Part shown: one piece after another, positions 37,818 through 46,556 of the stretch
How the letters are laid out: each line of letters opens with the position of its first letter
How positions within the stretch are numbered: position 1 is the stretch's first letter
NCBI RefSeq assembly: GCF_004331955.1
Contig: NZ_CP036532.1
Location: 1,054,001 to 1,118,000 of the forward strand
DNA from: Roseitalea porphyridii
GTDB taxonomy: Bacteria > Pseudomonadota > Alphaproteobacteria > Rhizobiales > Rhizobiaceae
Length of the DNA stretch: 64,000 nt
Direction: 5' to 3'
Program-made: the position numbers and the translations under genes
The notes under the pieces: model-generated
Seen by the model: the letters and a program-made list of their open reading frames with translations, nothing else
Databases searched by the model: none
Told to the model about the DNA's origin: nothing

Positions 37818-38546
37818 TCAGCGCACGACGATCGGCGTGCCTTCGGGCACCCGTGAATGCAGGTCGATCGCGTCCTGGTTCATCAGGCGCACGCAGCCCG
37901 ACGAGACGGACTGGCCGATCGAACTCCAGACCGGATTGCCGTGCAGCCGGTAGAGCGTGTCCTTGCCGTCCTGATAGACATAGAGGGCGCGCGCCCCGAG
38001 CGGGTTCATGATGCCCGGCTCCATGCCGCCTTCCCAGATGCCGGTCGAGGCGTTGTAGCTGGCCCGGTATTTTTCCAGATCCGGTTCGCGGTCGATCATT
38101 TCCGCCGGCGGGAACCAGCGCGGCCAGCGCGCCTTGCGGCCCACTTCGGCGCGGCCCGACCATTCAAAGCCCTCGCGGCCGAGGCCGACGCCGTAGCGGA
38201 TGGCGTTGCCGTTGCCGAGAGTCAGGTAGAGGTAGTGATTGCGGGTCTCCACGACGACCGTGCCGGGCTTTTCGCCGGTCGTGTCGCGCACGACCTGGCG
38301 CAGATAGCGCTCGGGCACGCGCTCATAGGGTATGGCCGGAATCGTGAACCCGTCATCGTTCTTCTGGCCGTACATTTCCGAGAACGGCGGAAAGCGCGGC
38401 TCGGGTCCGAACGGCATCGCGCCGGTGATGGTGGGGCGGGGCGTGGTGCCGCCCTCGGGCGGCGCCGTCTGGGTGCATCCGGCCACGGCAGCCAGCGGCG
38501 CGGCGGCGGCGAACCCCAAGAATTGACGGCGCGATGAAAGAATCAT
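37818..38546 (-). CDS. L,D-transpeptidase (YkuD family), lipoprotein or Tat-exported
   Basis: 242 residues. The N-terminus has SSRRQFLGF followed by a hydrophobic stretch and LAAVAGC, compatible with both a Tat signal and a lipobox (Cys about 26), so the enzyme is likely tethered in the periplasm. The YkuD domain shows HGNPVW and SSGCVRLMNQDA, holding the catalytic His and Cys. Such enzymes make 3-3 crosslinks in peptidoglycan or attach proteins to it. An alternative start four codons upstream (38558) is also possible. Confidence 0.9.
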   Translation of the reverse strand: MILSSRRQFLGFAAAAPLAAVAGCTQTAPPEGGTTPRPTITGAMPFGPEPRFPPFSEMYGQKNDDGFTIPAIPYERVPERYLRQVVRDTTGEKPGTVVVETRNHYLYLTLGNGNAIRYGVGLGREGFEWSGRAEVGRKARWPRWFPPAEMIDREPDLEKYRASYNASTGIWEGGMEPGIMNPLGARALYVYQDGKDTLYRLHGNPVWSSIGQSVSSGCVRLMNQDAIDLHSRVPEGTPIVVR

Positions 38547-38725
38547 GACGGACCCCATGATGAAAACCCCAGCCTCTGCTACGCCACGCACCGAACCATT
38601 GGAATATGCGGTCGACGTGAAACACCCCGGTTTCACGTGTCTGTGAGCCCGATTGGCGGGTTTGGAACGAAGCGTTGCAAAGCTGCAACAGGGCGTCCGG
38701 CGTCCGCGATCACGTTTCGAACTGC

Positions 38726-39376
38726 TCAGAGGTCGGCAAGGGTCGCCACAACGCGGCTTGGCGCATAGTTCGAGTACTCGTCGGGAAGGCCGGCCCGGTT
38801 GATCCAGATCGCGTGGAAACCGAACTTGGCGGCACCGGCAACGTCCCACCGGTTGGCCGACACGAACACGACCTTCCTGGGCTTGCAGTCCCAGGCGTCG
38901 GTGACCATCCGATAGGTTTCCGGTGCGGTCTTGAACACCTTGACGGCCTCGATCGAGAACATGTCGTCGACCAGTTCGCCGAGCCGCGCCGACTCGACCG
39001 CCGCGGCGAGCATGTCGGGCGAGCCGTTCGACAGGATCGCGATCCGCGTGCCCTCCTTGCGCAGCCGCTCAAGCGTTTCGTGAACGTCCGGATAGCTGTC
39101 GAGCGTCCAGTATGCGTCGAGCAGCGTGTTGCGCAGGGCCGGATCGTCGATCCGGTGCAGGGCGAGGGCATGGTCGAGCGCTTCTTCGGTCAGTCTCCAG
39201 AAGCTGGTGTAGCTGCCCATAAGGCCGCGCACCCAGGAATATTCGAGCTGCTTGGTGCGCCAGGTCGCCGAGATCGCTTCCCACTTGTCGCCGAGCGCGC
39301 CGGCGTTGGCGCGCATCGCCGCGTGCACGTCGAACAGCGTGCCGTAGGCGTCGAACACATATCCGGTCGGGGTCAT
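38726..39376 (-). CDS. (S)-2-haloacid dehalogenase-like HAD hydrolase, type II
   Basis: 216 residues of the HAD superfamily: nucleophile D9 in YVFDAYGTLFDVH, motif II LSNGSPDML, the Lys in AVKVFKTAPETY, and motif IV FVSANRWDVAGA. The overall length and the FDAYGTLFDVHAA start match type II 2-haloacid dehalogenases, which hydrolyse short 2-haloacids with inversion. Many members have other substrates, so the reaction is probable only. Divergent from the aminotransferase gene. Confidence 0.87.
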   Translation of the reverse strand: MTPTGYVFDAYGTLFDVHAAMRANAGALGDKWEAISATWRTKQLEYSWVRGLMGSYTSFWRLTEEALDHALALHRIDDPALRNTLLDAYWTLDSYPDVHETLERLRKEGTRIAILSNGSPDMLAAAVESARLGELVDDMFSIEAVKVFKTAPETYRMVTDAWDCKPRKVVFVSANRWDVAGAAKFGFHAIWINRAGLPDEYSNYAPSRVVATLADL

Positions 39377-39500
39377 GGAATCCGCTGCGTTGAAGGCGCG
39401 GGCATCATCGGCGAAACGCTCGCCGCGTCAAGCCGTCATCCGCGTTGACCTTGGGGGCAAAACCGGCCAAGTCGGATCGTCCGTATCGAAGGAGCGATGC

Positions 39501-40367
39501 ATGGCCACCATTCCCCCCGCCCAGAGCGCAACCTGGACCTATGTCGACGGCGACTGGCACGAGGGCAACGTGCCGATCATGGGTGCGCGCACGCATGCCG
39601 TATGGCTCGGCTCGTCGGTGTTCGACGGCGCGCGCTGGTTCGAGGGAGTCGCGCCCGATCTCGACCTGCATTGCGAACGGGTGAACGCCTCGGCGCGCGC
39701 GCTCGGGCTCGAGCCCACGATGGAAGCCGACGAGATGGTGTCGCTGACGCTCGAGGGCATCAAGCGCTTCGACGGCGAGACGGCGGTGTACATCCGCCCG
39801 ACCTACTGGGCCGAGCACGGCGGCTACATGTCGGTGCCGGCTGATCCCTCGTCGACGCGCTTCGCCCTGTGCCTGTTCGAAGCGCCGATGATCACGCCCA
39901 AGGGCTTTTCCGTGACCGTTTCCCCGTTCCGCCGGCCGACCGTCGAAACCATGCCGACCGACGCCAAGGCCGGCTGCCTTTATCCCAACAATGGCCGCGC
40001 GATCATGGAAGCAAAGGCGCGCGGCTTCGACAATTGCCTCGTGCGCGACATGCTCGGCAATATCTGCGAGACGGCGACGTCGAACGTGTTCATCGTCAAG
40101 GACGGTCAGGTGATGACGCCGGCGCCGAACCGGACCTTCCTCGCCGGCATCACCCGCGCCCGCATCATCGATCTTCTGTGGCAGTATGGCTTCAAGACGG
40201 TCGAAAAGACCCTGACCATCGACGATTTCATGGACGCCGACGAAATCTTCTCGACCGGGAACCATTCCAAGGTGGTGCCCGTTATCAGGATCAAGGATCG
40301 GGAACTGCAACCCGGTCCGGTCGGGCAGAAGGCGCGCGAACTCTATTGGGAATGGGCGCGCGGCTGA
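39501..40367 (+). CDS. Class IV (branched-chain type) aminotransferase
   Basis: 288-residue PLP enzyme of fold type IV. The Schiff-base Lys is K156 in TDAKAGCLYPN, with ETATSNVFIV (phosphate/cofactor contacts) and FSTGNHSKVVPV near the end. It most resembles IlvE-like branched-chain aminotransferases, which transaminate Leu, Ile and Val; D-amino acid or lyase relatives cannot be excluded. The ATG at 39501 follows GAAGGAGCG. It stands alone between the dehalogenase and sod genes. Confidence 0.88.
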   Translation: MATIPPAQSATWTYVDGDWHEGNVPIMGARTHAVWLGSSVFDGARWFEGVAPDLDLHCERVNASARALGLEPTMEADEMVSLTLEGIKRFDGETAVYIRPTYWAEHGGYMSVPADPSSTRFALCLFEAPMITPKGFSVTVSPFRRPTVETMPTDAKAGCLYPNNGRAIMEAKARGFDNCLVRDMLGNICETATSNVFIVKDGQVMTPAPNRTFLAGITRARIIDLLWQYGFKTVEKTLTIDDFMDADEIFSTGNHSKVVPVIRIKDRELQPGPVGQKARELYWEWARG

Positions 40368-40512
40368 CGATCGCAAGCGGCGATCCGACCCTCAAATCGG
40401 ATCGCCGATGGTTGCCCGGAGCCCGACTTAAGTCTACATCACCGATCAGGATTTGCCCGCCCGCCAGAGGCCCGGCGCATGTCCGACCATCCGACGGAGA
40501 GGACCCCGACAC

Positions 40513-41115
40513 ATGGCTTTCGAACTTCCCGACCTTCCTTACGATTACGACGCGCTCGCTCCGTACATGTCGCGCGAAACGCTCGAATTCCACCACGACA
40601 AGCACCATCAGGCCTATGTCACCAAGGGCAGCGAGCTGGCGGCCGAGGCCGGCATGGACGGTCTGCCGCTCGAGGAGATCGTCAAGCAGTCGCATGGCAA
40701 GAACCCCGGCCTGTTCAACAATGCCGGCCAGCACTACAACCACATTCATTTCTGGAAATGGATGAAGAAGGGCGGCGGCGGCACCTCGCTGCCGGGCAAG
40801 CTGCAGTCCGCCATCGACAGCGACCTTGGCGGTTATGACAAGTTCCGCTCCGATTTCATCGCGGCCGGCGTCGGCCAGTTCGGTTCGGGCTGGGCCTGGA
40901 TCGCGGTCAAGGACGGCAAGCTGGAAATCATGAAGACGCCGAACGGCGAGAACCCGCTGGTGCACGGCGCCGAGCCGATCCTCGGTGTCGATGTGTGGGA
41001 GCACTCCTACTACATCGACTATCGCAACGCCCGTCCCAAATATCTCGAGGCGTTCGTCGACAATCTGATCAACTGGGATTACGTGCTCGAACGCTACGAA
41101 AGCGCCACGGCGTAA
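40513..41115 (+). CDS. sodB: Superoxide dismutase, Fe type
   Basis: Dismutes superoxide to oxygen and peroxide in the cytoplasm. The 200 residues have metal ligands H27, H77, D160 and H164 (DVWEHSYYIDY). Q73 in NNAGQHYNH sits where iron enzymes carry their active-site Gln, which favours iron over manganese. There is no signal peptide. The ATG at 40513 follows GGAGAGGACC. A strong terminator follows 29 bases after the stop. Confidence 0.94.
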   Translation: MAFELPDLPYDYDALAPYMSRETLEFHHDKHHQAYVTKGSELAAEAGMDGLPLEEIVKQSHGKNPGLFNNAGQHYNHIHFWKWMKKGGGGTSLPGKLQSAIDSDLGGYDKFRSDFIAAGVGQFGSGWAWIAVKDGKLEIMKTPNGENPLVHGAEPILGVDVWEHSYYIDYRNARPKYLEAFVDNLINWDYVLERYESATA

Positions 41116-41144
41116 ACACCTGAAAGAAATATACAAATTCGGAG

Positions 41145-41170
41145 AGCCCGGGCACTGCCCGGGCTTTCCT
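41145..41170 (+). terminator. Rho-independent terminator after sodB
   Basis: AGCCCGGGC and GCCCGGGCT form a perfect 9-bp stem with loop ACT (41145-41165), followed by TTCCT. Confidence 0.85.
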
Positions 41171-41275
41171 GTTACAAACTGTTCACGCTTTCGCGACTTG
41201 ATTTTGAAGCGCGGCGACCATTTGCTCTCTTCAGCGGGCCTGTGCGCGCTGCAAGACACGATACCGGAGAGCCAT

Positions 41276-41719
41276 ATGTTTCTAAGAACAGTGACGACCG
41301 CCGCAACCTTGTTGGCGATGGGGGTGACGGCCTCGCTTGCGCAGGACCCGATCGAGGAGCGCCAGCAGATCATGAAGGACAATGGACAGGCGATGCGCGT
41401 CCTGGTTCCGATGGCCCGTGGCCAGGCCGACTATGACGCCGAGGCCGCGCTGGCAGCGTTCGTTTCGATCCGCGACGATGCCGCCCGGTTCGGCGAACTG
41501 TTCCCCGAAGGCACCGAGACCGGCGGCGACACGCGCGCCAAGCCGGAAATCTGGACCGACCGCGAGGGCTTCGATGCCGCCGTGGCGGCGTTCGTCGAGG
41601 ATGCCGAAGCCGCCGTCGCAGCCGCGCCTGCCGACCTGGACGCCTTCCGTCCGGTCTTCGGTGCGATGGCCGAGAATTGCGGCGATTGCCACGAGGTCTA
41701 TCAGGTTCCCGAGAACTGA
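41276..41719 (+). CDS. Cytochrome c556 (cytochrome c-prime family)
   Basis: 147 residues: signal peptide (MFLRTVTTAATLLAMGVTAS, cut after SLA near 22), a four-helix-bundle domain starting IEERQQIMKDNGQAM (M40 is a possible axial ligand) and a single C-terminal haem site C135-GD-C138-H139. This is the cytochrome c-prime/c556 layout; it acts as a periplasmic electron carrier or gas-binding protein. The ATG at 41276 is seven bases after GGAG. A diheme cytochrome gene follows after 90 bases. Confidence 0.9.
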   Translation: MFLRTVTTAATLLAMGVTASLAQDPIEERQQIMKDNGQAMRVLVPMARGQADYDAEAALAAFVSIRDDAARFGELFPEGTETGGDTRAKPEIWTDREGFDAAVAAFVEDAEAAVAAAPADLDAFRPVFGAMAENCGDCHEVYQVPEN

Positions 41720-41809
41720 TCGATCGGAGCGGCCCGTCCGGGTCGCGCTCCATCTTGGCCGGGCGGCATCCGTGCCGCCCGTTCGCTTGCGTGAACAGGG
41801 CAGGGAGCC

Positions 41810-42742
41810 ATGCGCCGAGTTCTGATCGTCTTGAGCCTGCTGGTGATCGCGGGCGTCATCGGCTTCTGGTGGTTGACCATGCCGCAGCCGTTGCCCGCCG
41901 ACCGCCTGGCGGCCGTCGATGGCCATGAGCCCGACCTGACAAATGGCGAAGCGCTTTTCTGGGCCGGTGGATGCGCCTCCTGCCATGCCGGTTCGGATGC
42001 CGAGGGCGACGCACGGCTTGAACTTGGCGGCGGCGCGCCGCTCGAGAGCCGCTATGGCACGTTCGGCGTGCCGAACGTTTCGCCGCATCGCGAGGACGGC
42101 ATCGGCTCTTGGAGCTTCGCCGATTTCGCCAACGCCATGACACGCGGAATCGCGCCGGACGGACGGCACTACTATCCGGCGTTCCCCTATGCGTCCTATG
42201 CGAAGATGCCGCTCGACGATCTGGCCGATCTGTGGACGTTCATGCAGTCATTGCCGCCGGTGGAGAACGGCCCGCAGGTCGCGCGCGCCGAACTGACCTT
42301 TCCCTACAATCTGCGACGCGGGATCGGTCTGTGGAAGCGGGCCTATCTGTCCGACGAGCCGGTGGTCGCCGATGCGGCGCTCGATGACGATGCGCAATTG
42401 CTGCGCGGCCGCTACCTGGTCGAGGGGCCCGGCCATTGCGGCGAATGCCACACGCCGCGCAACTGGGCCGGCGCGATGGACACGGGCCGCTGGCTCGCCG
42501 GCGCGCCCAACCCCGAAGGCGAGGGACGCATTCCGAACATCACCCCGCACGAGGACGGTGTCGCCGGCTGGACCGAGGACGATCTCGTCTACGGGCTTGA
42601 ATCGGGTTTCACGCCCGAGTTCGATTCGATGGGCTCGACCATGGCCGCCGTGGTCAAGAACTTCGCCAATGTCAGCGCCGACGACCGCGCCGCCATCGCG
42701 GCCTATCTCAAGGCGATCCCGGCGCTGCCGGACGCGCCATAG
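41810..42742 (+). CDS. Membrane-anchored diheme cytochrome c
   Basis: 310 residues with an N-terminal membrane anchor (VLIVLSLLVIAGVIGFWWLT) and two class I cytochrome c domains with haem sites C55-AS-C58-H59 and C210-GE-C213-H214. The FPYASYAKMPLDDLADLWTF segment resembles cytochrome subunits of quinoprotein alcohol dehydrogenases and related electron-transfer chains, but no dehydrogenase is encoded nearby, so its partner is unknown. Likely co-transcribed with the cytochrome c556 gene. Confidence 0.9.
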   Translation: MRRVLIVLSLLVIAGVIGFWWLTMPQPLPADRLAAVDGHEPDLTNGEALFWAGGCASCHAGSDAEGDARLELGGGAPLESRYGTFGVPNVSPHREDGIGSWSFADFANAMTRGIAPDGRHYYPAFPYASYAKMPLDDLADLWTFMQSLPPVENGPQVARAELTFPYNLRRGIGLWKRAYLSDEPVVADAALDDDAQLLRGRYLVEGPGHCGECHTPRNWAGAMDTGRWLAGAPNPEGEGRIPNITPHEDGVAGWTEDDLVYGLESGFTPEFDSMGSTMAAVVKNFANVSADDRAAIAAYLKAIPALPDAP

Positions 42743-42750
42743 CCATCGCC

Positions 42751-44856
42751 TCAATCGGCCGTCCCGACCGCCTTCAGCGCGAAGGCATAGACCTCGGCGA
42801 TCTCCTCGAGCCGCGAGAAGCGTCCCGATGCCCCGCCATGGCCCGCGCCCATGTTGGTCTTGAGCATGTATGGCCCGCCCTGCGGCGCCATCGCGCGCAG
42901 TTTCGCCACCCATTTGGCCGGTTCCCAGTAGGTCACCCGCGGGTCGGTCAGCCCGGCGACGGCCAGCACCGGCGGATAGGGCAGGGCCGCGACATTGTCG
43001 TAGGGCGAATAGGCGGCGATGGTCGCATAGTCGGCCTGCGAGGCGATCGGATTGCCCCATTCGGGCCATTCGGGCGGCGTCAGCGGCAGCGTGTCGTCGA
43101 GCATGGTGGTCAGCACGTCGACGAACGGCACCTCGGCGATGATCGCCCCGAACGCCTCGGGTGCCATGTTCATCACCGCGCCCATCAGCATGCCGCCGGC
43201 CGATCCGCCCTGCGCGACGAGCCTGTCCGGCGCCGTGTACCCCTCGGCCGGCAGATGACGCGCCACGGCCACGAAATCCTTGAACGTGTTGGCCTTGTCC
43301 TGCCGTTTGCCGGCCTCGTACCAGGCAAAGCCCTTGTCCTTGCCGCCCCGGATATGGGCGATCGCATAGACGAAGCCGCGATCGACCAGCGACAGGCAGT
43401 TCGTGTTGAACGATGCGGGAATGGCGATGCCGTAGGAGCCGTAACCGTAGAGCAGGCACGGCGCCGATCCGTCGAGCGGCGTGTCCTTCCTCATCACAAG
43501 CGATACCGGTACCAGTTCGCCATCATCGGCCGGCACCTGCAGGCGGCGCGTGACATAGGCGTCGGCATCGTGGCCGGACGGCACTTGCTGCGTCTTCAGC
43601 AGCGTGCGTTCACGGGTGGCCATGTTGTAGTCGAAGACCTGGCTCGGCGTCGTCATCGACGAATAGGACAAGCGGATCACGTCGGTGTCGTATTCGTGGC
43701 TGCCCTGGACACCGAGCGAATAGGCCTCCTCCTCGAAGGCGATGTGATGGATGTCGCCGCTCGCGCGGTCCATGATTGCAATGCGCGGCAACCCGTCCTT
43801 GCGTTCGAGCCAGGCCAGATGCCGCTTGTAGGCCTGGTGCTTGAGGATCAGTCGGCCCGGTTCGTGCGGCACAATCTCGGTCCAGTTGGCCTTCTGCGGC
43901 GCGTCCACCGGCGCGGTCATGATCTTGAAGTCCTTGGCGCCGTCGGCGTTGGTGACGATGAAGAAGACATCGCCGCCTTCCTCGAGTTCGTATTCGACGC
44001 CGGTCACGCGCGGTTCGACGATGACCGGCTCGCTGCCGGGCGCATCGGCCCGGATCAGCCGGAATTCGCTGGTCTCGTGATCGTGGATGTTGACGTAGAT
44101 GAAATCGTTCAGGCGGCTTGATCCGACGCCCATGAAGAAGCCGGCATCGGCCTCCTCGTAGATCAGGCGGTCATCGCTCTGCGGTGTGCCCAGCCTGTGG
44201 TAGTAGAGCTTCGAGGGCCGGTGGTTGTCGTCCATCCTGGTGTAGAAGAAGCCGTCGCCGGCCGCATCGAACACGCCGTTGCCCGACGTGTCCTCGACCA
44301 TGTCGTCGAGATCGGCAAGGGTCGACAGGTCGCGCACGCGCGCGGTGAAATACTCCGAGCCCTTGTCGTCATAGGTCCACAGGAGCCGCGCGTGATCGGC
44401 CGAGTGGTCGGCGCCGGCGAGACGGAAATAGTCCTTGCCCTCGGCTTCCTTGTCGCCATCGAGCAGGATCGTGCGTTCCGCGTCAAGATCATTGCGGGGC
44501 ACGCGGAAGAAGCGCGGCTGCTGGCCGCCGGTTGCGAACGAGGAACCATAGGCCCACGGCCCGTCGGGCGCCGGCACGGTTTCGTCGTCTTCCTTGATGC
44601 GGCCCTTCATTTCGGTGAACAGCGTCTTCTGCAGAGCCTCCGTGTCGGCCATCAGCGCCTTCTGGTAGGCGTTTTCGGCCTCAAGGTGAGCCCGGATGTC
44701 GGCCTCCAGCACGCCGGGGTCCTTGAAGACGGCCTGCCAGTTGTCGGCCCGCAGCCACGCGTACTCGTCCGTGCGCGTGATGCCGTGGCGCGTGTCGGAG
44801 ACCGGGCGCCTTTCGGCCGATGGCGGTGTCTGGTCGGTCGTGAACGGGTGCGGCAT
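42751..44856 (-). CDS. ptrB: Oligopeptidase B-like S9 peptidase
   Basis: 701-residue prolyl-oligopeptidase family serine peptidase. An N-terminal seven-blade propeller limits access to short peptides; the C-terminal alpha/beta-hydrolase domain has S552 in AQGGSAGGMLMG, with the His in NMGAGHGGASGRF. Family members cut after Arg or Lys in peptides shorter than about 30 residues. There is no signal peptide, so it is cytoplasmic. The start MPHPFTTDQTPP at 44856 follows GGAGACC. Converges with the diheme cytochrome gene, eight bases apart. Confidence 0.93.
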   Translation of the reverse strand: MPHPFTTDQTPPSAERRPVSDTRHGITRTDEYAWLRADNWQAVFKDPGVLEADIRAHLEAENAYQKALMADTEALQKTLFTEMKGRIKEDDETVPAPDGPWAYGSSFATGGQQPRFFRVPRNDLDAERTILLDGDKEAEGKDYFRLAGADHSADHARLLWTYDDKGSEYFTARVRDLSTLADLDDMVEDTSGNGVFDAAGDGFFYTRMDDNHRPSKLYYHRLGTPQSDDRLIYEEADAGFFMGVGSSRLNDFIYVNIHDHETSEFRLIRADAPGSEPVIVEPRVTGVEYELEEGGDVFFIVTNADGAKDFKIMTAPVDAPQKANWTEIVPHEPGRLILKHQAYKRHLAWLERKDGLPRIAIMDRASGDIHHIAFEEEAYSLGVQGSHEYDTDVIRLSYSSMTTPSQVFDYNMATRERTLLKTQQVPSGHDADAYVTRRLQVPADDGELVPVSLVMRKDTPLDGSAPCLLYGYGSYGIAIPASFNTNCLSLVDRGFVYAIAHIRGGKDKGFAWYEAGKRQDKANTFKDFVAVARHLPAEGYTAPDRLVAQGGSAGGMLMGAVMNMAPEAFGAIIAEVPFVDVLTTMLDDTLPLTPPEWPEWGNPIASQADYATIAAYSPYDNVAALPYPPVLAVAGLTDPRVTYWEPAKWVAKLRAMAPQGGPYMLKTNMGAGHGGASGRFSRLEEIAEVYAFALKAVGTAD

Positions 44857-45064
44857 GAAGGTCTCCGGCGGGCGTGTGCGTTGGCCGCTTAGGTACGATG
44901 CTGTGACGCAAATGCAATCGCCGTCCGGCGGAAAGTTCGGGGCGCGGCGTAGAGGCGCGTCGATCCCCGCGCGCTGAACGCCGGGTGAACGGTCGGGTCA
45001 CCGCCGGTTCAAGCCGCAAGCCGCATTCTTCGTGCAGATCGACGCAATCGCATGGAGACCGACG

Positions 45065-45439
45065 ATGACCCGCGCAACCACTGCACTCGCCGCCCTGATT
45101 GCCGCGACAGGCCTGGCTTTTTCGAGCCTGCCTGCGCAGGCAGGCGCCTTCTTCGCATGGGAGGTGACCGACGTTCCCTGGGGCGACGTCCTCAATGCAC
45201 GCAAGTGGCCGGCCAGCTACTCGCAGAAGCAGACCGCCTACCCGAACGGCACGGTCCTCTCGATGACCGGCCGCTGCAAGGGCGCACCGGACCTGCTCGG
45301 CCGGATCACCGCACTGGATGATGTCCGGCAGCGCCAGGTCGTGCGGTACCGCTGGTGCGAAATCTGGCACGACCCGGCCCGCAACGGCAGGTACACGACC
45401 GGCTGGGTCTACATGAAATACATGAAGCCGGCCCGCTAG
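45065..45439 (+). CDS. Small secreted two-cysteine protein 1 (SH3-like)
   Basis: 124 residues with a clear signal peptide (TTALAALIAATGLAFSSLPA, cut after AQA). The mature part has VLNARKWPAS, TGRCKG, RYRWCEIWHD and TGWVYMKYMKP, the pattern of a bacterial SH3-like domain with one probable disulfide between two Cys. Role unknown; such domains often bind the cell wall. The ATG at 45065 follows TGGAGACC. The next gene encodes a protein with the same pattern, 30 bases downstream. Confidence 0.75.
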   Translation: MTRATTALAALIAATGLAFSSLPAQAGAFFAWEVTDVPWGDVLNARKWPASYSQKQTAYPNGTVLSMTGRCKGAPDLLGRITALDDVRQRQVVRYRWCEIWHDPARNGRYTTGWVYMKYMKPAR

Positions 45440-45469
45440 GCGGCGGCGCGAAAGACGATGGAGGCGACA

Positions 45470-45883
45470 ATGCATCTCAGGCACGTGGCCCTTGCGGCTC
45501 TCGCGGCCTTCTCGATCACGCCAGCGGCTCATGCGGACGCATCGTGGCCGATCGCGACGCAGATCGTTCCGTCCGCTTCCGTCGCGCCGAGCTACTCGAT
45601 CCGCACGATCGGTTCTGCACCGGGCGCGGCGCCGGCGCCGATCCGCAAGATGCCCTTCCGTGGCTCGCAGCAGATTGGTATCACCCCGGCCGGCGGCGCG
45701 GTGCTGGTCACCGGCCATTGCACCGCCGACTACGGCCACTCGCCGGTGCATCCCTACGCCTGGGGCGGCAAGAGTTTCCCGGCGATATCCTCGTTCTGGT
45801 GCGAGACGTTCACGCGCGCGCCCGAAACGGGCCGAAGGGTCGTTGGCTGGATTCGCCGCGACCGCCTTGTGATTGGCAGATGA
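45470..45883 (+). CDS. Small secreted two-cysteine protein 2 (SH3-like)
   Basis: 137 residues with a signal peptide (HVALAALAAFSITPAAHA). It repeats the arrangement of the preceding gene product: VTGHC, then FWCETFTRAPETG and VVGWIRRDRLVIG. The shared G-x-C ... WCE ... GW order suggests a tandem duplication followed by strong divergence. No catalytic residues are apparent. The ATG at 45470 follows GGAGG. Converges with msrB, seven bases apart. Confidence 0.75.
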   Translation: MHLRHVALAALAAFSITPAAHADASWPIATQIVPSASVAPSYSIRTIGSAPGAAPAPIRKMPFRGSQQIGITPAGGAVLVTGHCTADYGHSPVHPYAWGGKSFPAISSFWCETFTRAPETGRRVVGWIRRDRLVIGR

Positions 45884-45890
45884 GGCGCGG

Positions 45891-46310
45891 CTAGCCCTTT
45901 TCGTCCGGCTCGAACGTCATCGCCACACCGTTCATGCAATAGCGAAGACCGGTCGGTTGCGGACCATCGTTGAAGACGTGACCCAGATGGGCATCGCAAT
46001 CCGCGCAGCGGATTTCCGTGCGCACCATGAAGAACGAGCGGTCCTTGTGCTCGGTGACGGCCTCGTCATCGACGGGCGCGAAAAAGCTCGGCCAGCCGGT
46101 GCCGGAATCGAACTTGGTTTCGGAGCGGAACAGCGGCTTGTCGCAGCACACGCAGCGATAAAGGCCGGCATCCTTGGTGTCCCAGTTCGGTCCGGTGAAG
46201 GCGCGTTCGGTGCCGTGCTTGCGGGTCACCTTGTACTGCTCGGGCGTCAACTGGGCGCGCCATTCGGCGTCCGACTTGACGATCTTCGGCGCGGTCTTGG
46301 TCGTGGTCAT
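45891..46310 (-). CDS. msrB: Peptide methionine (R)-S-oxide reductase MsrB
   Basis: Reduces the R form of methionine sulfoxide in damaged proteins. The 139 residues carry the zinc pairs C53/C56 ([10 protein letters not shown]) and C102/C105 ([11 protein letters not shown]), the substrate motif SGTGWPSF, and catalytic C125 in RYCMNGVAM. There is no signal peptide, so it is cytoplasmic. Start [12 protein letters not shown] at 46310 follows GGAGAGGCC. Confidence 0.95.
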   Translation of the reverse strand: MTTTKTAPKIVKSDAEWRAQLTPEQYKVTRKHGTERAFTGPNWDTKDAGLYRCVCCDKPLFRSETKFDSGTGWPSFFAPVDDEAVTEHKDRSFFMVRTEIRCADCDAHLGHVFNDGPQPTGLRYCMNGVAMTFEPDEKG

Positions 46311-46513
46311 TGGGCCTCTCCGTTATCGCCGAGTAGATAGGCGTGCTGGCAATCGGCGGCAAGAGAAGGCAGGGTGGGGCAAAGCAAGCCGTTTCGGCCA
46401 TGAGGGGGCAATTCGTCGCGATTCATGCGGAAATCGGCCAAATCGGAGGTGCGGCGTCTTGCCAGCCCATTTCTTCCCGCCTAAATCCGGCGCAATTTAC
46501 GACAATCACGCCG

Positions 46514-46536
46514 CTTTTTTGTCCCCCGCAAAAAAG
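46514..46536 (+). other. T/A-rich hairpin in the mrpA leader
   Basis: CTTTTTTG (46514-46521) and CAAAAAAG (46529-46536) are perfect 8-base arms around a C-rich 7-base loop, 20 bases before the mrpA start. Role unknown; it could be a leader structure or a weak terminator of upstream transcription. Confidence 0.45.
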
Positions 46537-46556
46537 ACAACCTGCGCCAAGACCCG

